Part shown: in pieces, positions 5,634-9,003 of the stretch
Numbering within the stretch: the first letter of the stretch is position 1
How the letters are laid out: the number at the start of each line of letters is the position of its first letter
DNA from: Omnitrophica WOR_2 bacterium RIFCSPHIGHO2_02_FULL_67_20
Lineage (GTDB): Bacteria > Omnitrophota > Gorgyraeia > Aquiviventales > Aquiviventaceae
NCBI GenBank assembly: GCA_001805695.1
Contig: MHGT01000031.1
Location: 1-9,003, forward strand
Length of the DNA: 9,003 nt
Direction of reading: 5' to 3'
Program-made: the position numbers and the translations under genes
The notes under the pieces: generated by a model
Databases searched by the model: none
Told to the model about the DNA's origin: nothing
The model's input: the letters and a program-made list of their open reading frames with translations, nothing else

Positions 5634-6631
5634 GTCGTCCTCCCATGTTTGAGGTCCGTGAACCGCACCTCGACGTCCACATCCGAAAACGGTCGCCCGT
5701 CAACTTCAACGTATGGAGTAAAGAAGATGTTCACTGGCTCACCCTGTTGTCTGGGCACAAGCTGGATATCCCGACCCACACTGATGAGGAAACGGTCCGG
5801 AACACGCGCCCCGAAATAGTAGTCCGCCAACTCCGGGTGCTTCCAGGCCTCGGAGGCATCCACCGGCACCCACCCCCGGCCCTCCACATAGAATTCGGCC
5901 CAGCAGTGGTATCCGGGCAGGGTTCCTGAAGCGGCCTGCGGGATGACGACTCCAATCTTGAAGCGGGCCGGGATGCGGCTGGCCCGCGCCATCGAGATGA
6001 ACAGCGAATGAAAGTCGGTGCAGTTTCCCGCCCCCAGCAAGCACACCCGGCGCGTGTCGCCACGGCCCCAGCCCGGCACGCTCTTATCGTACTTGACCTG
6101 CTGGATGACGGCCTCGTAGATGCCCCGCGCCTTGTCCATTGGCGTGGTGCGACCTATGGTGGCGCGTCCGGCTCTTGTGCGAACCTCATCGTCAACGATG
6201 ACCAGTCCGTGGGGCGTGAGCTCGCGCGCCAGCTCATCGGCCGGCGCGGGCGGATCGGCGAGGGGATCTTCACCCGATCCGAGACGCGCCTGGTAGTCAA
6301 TCGATACCTCAACAACCTCTGGCAAAGGCGGCTGAAGGCTGAGGTGCAGGATGTCGTTGTCATACTCCGGGTCTTGCGCGATGGCGTACGGAATCGAGGC
6401 ATGAACCTGGCGGCGGAGGATCTGCTGTTCGCGGGTCGTCTTGGCCAGCGGAATCCAGACGTCGATCGTGTCAGCCTGTTGTGGAAGCTGAGTGAGACGG
6501 GCCTGATAGGTGAAGAGCACCTCTCGTGGGTGGGGAGGTCCGGCGTGCACGGAGCCGGCTGAGCGACTCGCCAGACCCACGGCCACCCCGCCGACCAGGA
6601 TGACGGCGACTACCCACCTCAGCGACCGCAT
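5630..6631 (-). CDS. Secreted transglutaminase-like (TGc) domain protein
   Basis: This 333-residue exported protein has a transglutaminase-like cysteine-protease fold. A signal peptide (about 1-30, MRSLRWVV then a hydrophobic run, SVHA) precedes an N-terminal beta-rich region (about 35-120) and the TGc domain (about 160-260). The catalytic triad is visible: Cys204 in GAGNCTDFHSLF, His242 in GYHCWAEF and Asp258 in WVPVDASEAWKHPE. The C-terminal part ends with PVNIFFTPYVEVDGRPF. Bacterial members are thought to act as proteases or peptide-crosslinking enzymes; the substrate here is unknown. An upstream in-frame ATG at 6670 would add 13 residues before the signal peptide. The ATG at 6631 is preferred because GGAGG lies 5 bases before it and the signal peptide then starts correctly. 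The TGA overlaps the next start as ATGA. The coupled EHGG-repeat protein may be its partner or substrate. Confidence 0.9.
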   Translation of the reverse strand: MRSLRWVVAVILVGGVAVGLASRSAGSVHAGPPHPREVLFTYQARLTQLPQQADTIDVWIPLAKTTREQQILRRQVHASIPYAIAQDPEYDNDILHLSLQPPLPEVVEVSIDYQARLGSGEDPLADPPAPADELARELTPHGLVIVDDEVRTRAGRATIGRTTPMDKARGIYEAVIQQVKYDKSVPGWGRGDTRRVCLLGAGNCTDFHSLFISMARASRIPARFKIGVVIPQAASGTLPGYHCWAEFYVEGRGWVPVDASEAWKHPELADYYFGARVPDRFLISVGRDIQLVPRQQGEPVNIFFTPYVEVDGRPFSDVDVEVRFTDLKHGRTT

Positions 6632-6636
6632 GCACA

Positions 6637-6641
6637 CCTCC
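6637..6641 (-). promoter_or_regulatory. Shine-Dalgarno site fixing the transglutaminase start
   Basis: GGAGG on the minus strand is 5 bases before the ATG at 6631-6629. The same GGAGG and 5-base spacing recur before the coupled downstream gene at 5633. This decides against the longer reading frame beginning at 6670. Confidence 0.8.
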
Positions 6642-6700
6642 GTGCCTGAGCTTAACGGCCAATTGCCCATCCCTCAAGATAAATGTTTCGCTTGACGGGA

Positions 6701-6709
6701 ATTATCACA
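6701..6709 (-). promoter_or_regulatory. Possible extended -10 promoter for the transglutaminase operon
   Basis: Read leftwards the sequence is TGTGATAAT: an extended -10 TG (6709-6708), one base, then GATAAT (6706-6701, 5 of 6 consensus). No good -35 is present, since the expected position falls in the terminator stem of the preceding unit. Extended -10 promoters can do without one. Transcription would start near 6694, about 63 bases before the ATG at 6631. It is the best candidate in this AT-richer gap, but it was chosen by eye. Confidence 0.35.
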
Positions 6710-6711
6710 AG

Positions 6712-6747
6712 TAAAAAGCGCCGTGGCTCACAGCGTGAACCACGGCG
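6712..6747 (-). terminator. Strong intrinsic terminator of the HAD-ferredoxin unit
   Basis: Read leftwards, the arms 6747-6735 and 6731-6719 form a 13-base stem (12 Watson-Crick pairs and one G-U) with a 3-base loop. The stem is followed by C and a run of five T (6717-6713). It lies about 30 bases beyond the stop of the proline-rich secreted protein. On the plus strand the stem is not followed by T, so it works in the leftward direction only. Confidence 0.92.
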
Positions 6748-6778
6748 TGTCAATCGCCCAGTGGCGTTGGAGCGAGCT

Positions 6779-7354
6779 CTAACGCCTGATCTCCTGGTTC
6801 AGCGACGGTACTGCGGGCAGCACCGGCCTGGGAGGCGGCGGCGAGGATGCCGGGGCACTCTCGCGGAGGACCGGCGCGGCCGGCTGAATGGCCTGCGGCG
6901 GCACGGGGAGGGCGACCGGACGGGTGAGGTTCGGGCGCGGGATGGCCGGGATGCCCATGCCCTGCATGAAGTTTGTCTCAGGTTTCGCCTTGGGAATCAC
7001 GTTCAGCGACCCGACCACGCGGAAGCCGTCCTTCTCCGTCCAACGCAGTTTCGCCTCCTGTCCCACCCGCAGCCGGTTCGCCGTGACCAACTTTTCCCCG
7101 ATCGAGATGAGCGCGGTCTTGGGGATGAGGAGGATCAGGACCTCGCCTGCCTCGGAGGTGAACTGGATGAGCGGCGGCTTATTGCGGAGGTTGAGCGCCG
7201 TGATGACCCCCGTGACCGCGGTGTACGACGACAGGTCGTCCGTGGAGAGAGGGCCCCCGCTCATCCAGTCGCCGGAGGCGTGCAGGGTGGGCGCTGCCGT
7301 GAACAGCAGCAGGCCGAGGAGGCCGGCGAGCGGTGTCCGCTTCAGGAAGGGCAT
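6779..7354 (-). CDS. Small secreted proline-rich protein, function unknown
   Basis: I do not recognise the family of this 191-residue protein. A signal peptide (residues 1-26, MPFLKR then LLGLLLFTAAPTLHA) is followed by a compact, probably all-beta segment (about 43-122). Its alternating hydrophobic strands (TGVITALNL, PLIQFTSEAGEVLILLIPK, RLRVGQEAKLRWTEKDGFRVV) suggest an OB-fold or similar small barrel. A Pro-rich tail (about 135-183) probably forms an extended linker or surface arm. The reading frame is open far upstream, but residues before this ATG are shadow translation of the ferredoxin gene. The ATG at 7354 gives a clean signal peptide. It overlaps the ferredoxin stop by 13 bases and has no Shine-Dalgarno sequence, so translation is probably coupled. 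The cell location differs from that of the cytoplasmic-looking ferredoxin encoded upstream. Confidence 0.8.
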   Translation of the reverse strand: MPFLKRTPLAGLLGLLLFTAAPTLHASGDWMSGGPLSTDDLSSYTAVTGVITALNLRNKPPLIQFTSEAGEVLILLIPKTALISIGEKLVTANRLRVGQEAKLRWTEKDGFRVVGSLNVIPKAKPETNFMQGMGIPAIPRPNLTRPVALPVPPQAIQPAAPVLRESAPASSPPPPRPVLPAVPSLNQEIRR

Positions 7355-7671
7355 GCGGAGAGCGGAGCGGCGGGGATGTCCGGCAATCCCCGGATGGCGT
7401 GTTGGGCGATGCGCTCGACATCGGCCTGCGTGACCCCATGATACCAAACGTAGTCCGGGAACACCATGACGTTCGGCCCCCGGGCGCAGAGATCCTGGCA
7501 GCCCGACTTGCTCACCCGCACCGCCCGTGAGAAACCCAGCTCCTTGACGCGCGCTTTCAGGGCCGCGGTGATCGCCTCGCTCTCCCGATGCGCGCAGCAC
7601 GTTTCGTGCGGCTCGCGAGTGTTCACGCACACGAATAGAATTTTCTGATACGGAACCCTGCCCTGCTCCAT
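7342..7671 (-). CDS. Thioredoxin-fold [2Fe-2S] ferredoxin
   Basis: This is a 109-residue cytoplasmic electron-transfer protein of the thioredoxin-like [2Fe-2S] ferredoxin type, related to the NuoE fold and to stand-alone '2Fe-2S ferredoxins' of bacteria. Key segments are ILFVCVN (11-17), a Cys pair in HETCCAHRESEAI (Cys25, Cys26), and SGCQDLCARGPNVMVFPDYVWY (56-77) with Cys58 and Cys62. The four cluster ligands are most likely Cys15, Cys25 or Cys26, Cys58 and Cys62. Redox partner unknown. It starts 25 bases after the HAD stop, with only a weak upstream GAAG. The final residues (PAAPLSACPS) overlap the next gene's start. Confidence 0.92.
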   Translation of the reverse strand: MEQGRVPYQKILFVCVNTREPHETCCAHRESEAITAALKARVKELGFSRAVRVSKSGCQDLCARGPNVMVFPDYVWYHGVTQADVERIAQHAIRGLPDIPAAPLSACPS

Positions 7672-7696
7672 CCCGCTTCAAAGGCTTGCGTCGATT

Positions 7697-8302
7697 TCAA
7701 AGATTAAGCCCGATCGCCTGCAAATCCTCTTCGAGCTGCGCGGCGTTCTCGAAGCGAACCGCCGTCAGGCCCACGCTGCGCCCCGCTTCCACCAGCTCCG
7801 GCCGATCATCGATGTAGACCGCCTGCCGCGGCAGCATCCCCGAGCGCTTCAGCGCGAGGAAGTAGATCTGCGGGTCCGGTTTGCGCAGGCCGACCTCGCA
7901 GGAGGCCACCCAATCCTGGATGACGGAGAGCGCGGGGATGGTGTTCCGGAGGTGTGCGAGGTGCAATTCGTTCGTGTTCGTCAGCGCGATGAGCCGGTGG
8001 CGGTTGTGCAGGCGGCGCATGATGCGCGTGACGTCCACGTTCTCACGGAAGATGTCGTTCCAAGCGGTCACGAACCGCTCGTAGGCCCAGGAGAGCTTCA
8101 GCGCGCTCTTCAACCCTTCGTAATAGGAGCGGGCGTTGATCCGCCCGAGCTCGAAGGGGAGCATGAGGTCCTGATGGTACACCCCCTGCTGAATCTCCTC
8201 GAAGGGGCGGCCGAGCAGCTGCGCGACCTGGTGCACCAGCCGGTCCGACTCCACCTCCACCGCCACCCCGCCCATGTCGAACATCACCAATGGATAGTCC
8301 AT
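7697..8302 (-). CDS. HAD-superfamily phosphatase, YihX-like
   Basis: This is a 201-residue cytoplasmic haloacid-dehalogenase-type hydrolase, the usual size for the YihX/epoxide-hydrolase N-terminal-phosphatase group. The motifs are in order: motif I FDMGGV with nucleophile Asp9, a helical cap (about 18-85), motif II LTNTN (Thr108), motif III Lys141 in GLRKPDP, and motif IV YIDDRPE (Asp165, Asp166). Motif I reads DxG rather than the DxD of most phosphatases. The same change occurs in YihX, which hydrolyses sugar phosphates such as glucose-1-phosphate, so activity is plausible. The substrate is unproven. GGAG 5 bases before the ATG supports the start, and a near-consensus promoter lies about 40-75 bases upstream. 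Confidence 0.92.
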   Translation of the reverse strand: MDYPLVMFDMGGVAVEVESDRLVHQVAQLLGRPFEEIQQGVYHQDLMLPFELGRINARSYYEGLKSALKLSWAYERFVTAWNDIFRENVDVTRIMRRLHNRHRLIALTNTNELHLAHLRNTIPALSVIQDWVASCEVGLRKPDPQIYFLALKRSGMLPRQAVYIDDRPELVEAGRSVGLTAVRFENAAQLEEDLQAIGLNL

Positions 8303-8348
8303 GCGCGCTCCGCCGCGTTCACGAGCCGTTCAAGAAAATGGTGTCCGC

Positions 8349-8377
8349 AGTATAGAAACCGCGCGGAGGGCTGTCAA
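8349..8377 (-). promoter_or_regulatory. Near-consensus sigma70 promoter for the HAD-ferredoxin unit
   Basis: Read leftwards, a perfect -35 TTGACA (8377-8372) is followed by a 17-base spacer and TATACT (8354-8349, 5 of 6). The -35 overlaps the stop codon of the Nudix gene (8376-8374). Transcription would begin near 8342, leaving a leader of about 40 bases. The HAD, ferredoxin and proline-rich genes thus form their own unit, ended by the terminator at 6712-6747. They may also receive read-through from mutY. Confidence 0.85.
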
Positions 8378-8787
8378 TGGAAACCGCGCTCGGCTAGCCG
8401 CTCGAGAATCGCCCGGTTGGCCGGAGGGAACCGGTAGCGGCCCAGGTGTTTCAGCGGCACCCATCGCAGGGCGCGCGCGGCCAAGGGCCTCGGCCGGCCC
8501 GCGATGGCGCAGCGGAACACAACAAAGAACACCCGGATACCGCTCGGATCGAGGTAGCGCACCCGCATGAACGGCGCCGGGTGCTGCGCCCGCACGCCCA
8601 GCTCCTCCGCCAGCTCGCGCCGAAGACAGGTCGACCAACGCTCGCCCGGGCGGCGCTTGCCGCCCGGAAACTCCCACAGTCCGCCCAAGAAGCCTCCGGG
8701 GTGGCGCCGGGCGATCAGGCACCGACCGCGCCGCTCAATGACGGCGAGTGCCGCCTGGACGTGCCGAATGGGGTGCTGGTTTCGCAT
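8374..8787 (-). CDS. Nudix hydrolase (MutT-like), probable displaced MutY C-terminal domain
   Basis: From the ATG at 8787 this is a 137-residue Nudix protein. The Nudix box is complete: G43-x5-E49-x7-R57-E58-L59-x-E61-E62-x-G64-V65, preceded by GGLWEFPGG. Such a box implies Mg-dependent pyrophosphohydrolase chemistry, and 8-oxo-dGTP cleanup fits the neighbouring mutY. It overlaps the mutY reading frame by 53 bases in another frame, has no Shine-Dalgarno sequence, and its N terminus (PIRHVQAALAVIERRGRCLI) is what normally follows the iron-sulfur loop of MutY. Removing one base of the GGGG run at 8770-8773 would fuse the two frames seamlessly. It may therefore be a separate coupled gene, a MutY domain cut off by a mutation or sequencing error, or the product of ribosomal frameshifting. 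A longer frame from 8868 is unlikely. Confidence 0.8.
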   Translation of the reverse strand: MRNQHPIRHVQAALAVIERRGRCLIARRHPGGFLGGLWEFPGGKRRPGERWSTCLRRELAEELGVRAQHPAPFMRVRYLDPSGIRVFFVVFRCAIAGRPRPLAARALRWVPLKHLGRYRFPPANRAILERLAERGFH

Positions 8788-9003
8788 CAGGATGCGGGAA
8801 GCTGCGGCAGCTGCGCTTGAGCGCGCAGGCACCACACGCGGGAGCCCGGGCGGTGCATATCGTCGCACCGAAATCCATCATCGCCTGGTTGATGGCGTAG
8901 CCCTGCCCCGTCGGGATCACCGCCTCGGCCATGAGCCACAGCCACTTGGCGGACCCGCCCCTGGGGCCGCCCGCCAGGTCGAAGTACCGCGACAGCAGGC
9001 GGG
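8735..9003 (-). CDS. mutY: A/G-specific adenine DNA glycosylase MutY, 3' part
   Basis: MutY removes adenine mispaired with 8-oxoguanine, as part of the GO repair pathway. The gene enters from the right edge, so the helix-hairpin-helix and catalytic Asp are outside the window. The visible 88 residues or so run RLLSRYFD, LWLMAEAVIP, then GYAINQAMMDFGATICTARA. They end in the [4Fe-4S] loop C-x6-C-x2-C-x5-C (codons at 8857-8807), diagnostic of MutY/Nth glycosylases. The frame then stops 23 residues after the last Cys, at TGA 8737-8735, without the C-terminal Nudix-like domain that recognises 8-oxoG. That domain lies in another frame immediately downstream. The protein is therefore either a short MutY form or a frameshifted full-length one. 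Confidence 0.9.
   Translation of the reverse strand, partial: RLLSRYFDLAGGPRGGSAKWLWLMAEAVIPTGQGYAINQAMMDFGATICTARAPACGACALKRSCRSFPHPDAKPAPHSARPGGTRRH

Noticed and set aside
6008..6562. A 184-codon plus-strand frame opposite the transglutaminase gene.
   Set aside because: The minus-strand frame holds the catalytic triad, signal peptide and Shine-Dalgarno site.
6632..6670. A 13-residue N-terminal extension of the transglutaminase protein starting at 6670.
   Set aside because: The ATG at 6631 has GGAGG at ideal spacing and gives a normal signal peptide; the extension would precede it.
7355..7681. A longer form of the proline-rich secreted protein beginning at 7681.
   Set aside because: The added 109 residues are an out-of-frame reading of the ferredoxin gene, and they bury the signal peptide.

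Overview
The window is GC-rich, gene-dense bacterial DNA. Signal peptides, periplasmic-type proteins and an exosortase-associated family (TIGR04073) point to a Gram-negative cell envelope. Gene content and the scattered AT-rich and GC-rich palindromic repeats resemble uncultivated or environmental lineages such as Nitrospirota or Omnitrophota, but the sequence does not settle the taxon. No rRNA, tRNA, CRISPR array, transposase or phage gene is visible.

The left half (1-4933) is read rightwards. It holds the 3' end of a TIGR04073-family gene, then a sigma70-type promoter (233-261) driving a small MscS-like membrane protein. The MscS-like gene overlaps a secreted D-alanyl-D-alanine carboxypeptidase-like gene. 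Next come two transporters: an APC-superfamily amino acid permease and a CstA-type carbon-starvation/pyruvate transporter. The permease gene is bracketed by two unrelated long inverted repeats. Each of these ends a few bases before a start codon that lacks a Shine-Dalgarno sequence.

The right half (5058-9003) is read leftwards and converges on the left half in a 124-base gap. From right to left it holds the 3' end of mutY and an overlapping Nudix gene that looks like the MutY C-terminal domain displaced by a one-base frameshift. A near-consensus promoter (8349-8377) then starts a unit encoding a YihX-like HAD hydrolase, a thioredoxin-fold [2Fe-2S] ferredoxin and a small secreted proline-rich protein. 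That unit ends at a strong intrinsic terminator (6712-6747). A two-gene operon follows: a secreted transglutaminase-like protein coupled by ATGA to a secreted protein with EHGG repeats. A GC-rich palindrome has apparently been inserted in frame in the EHGG-repeat gene.

I see no obviously new multi-gene system. The most informative anomalies are the mutY/Nudix split, the palindrome domesticated into a coding region, and the inverted repeats abutting start codons.
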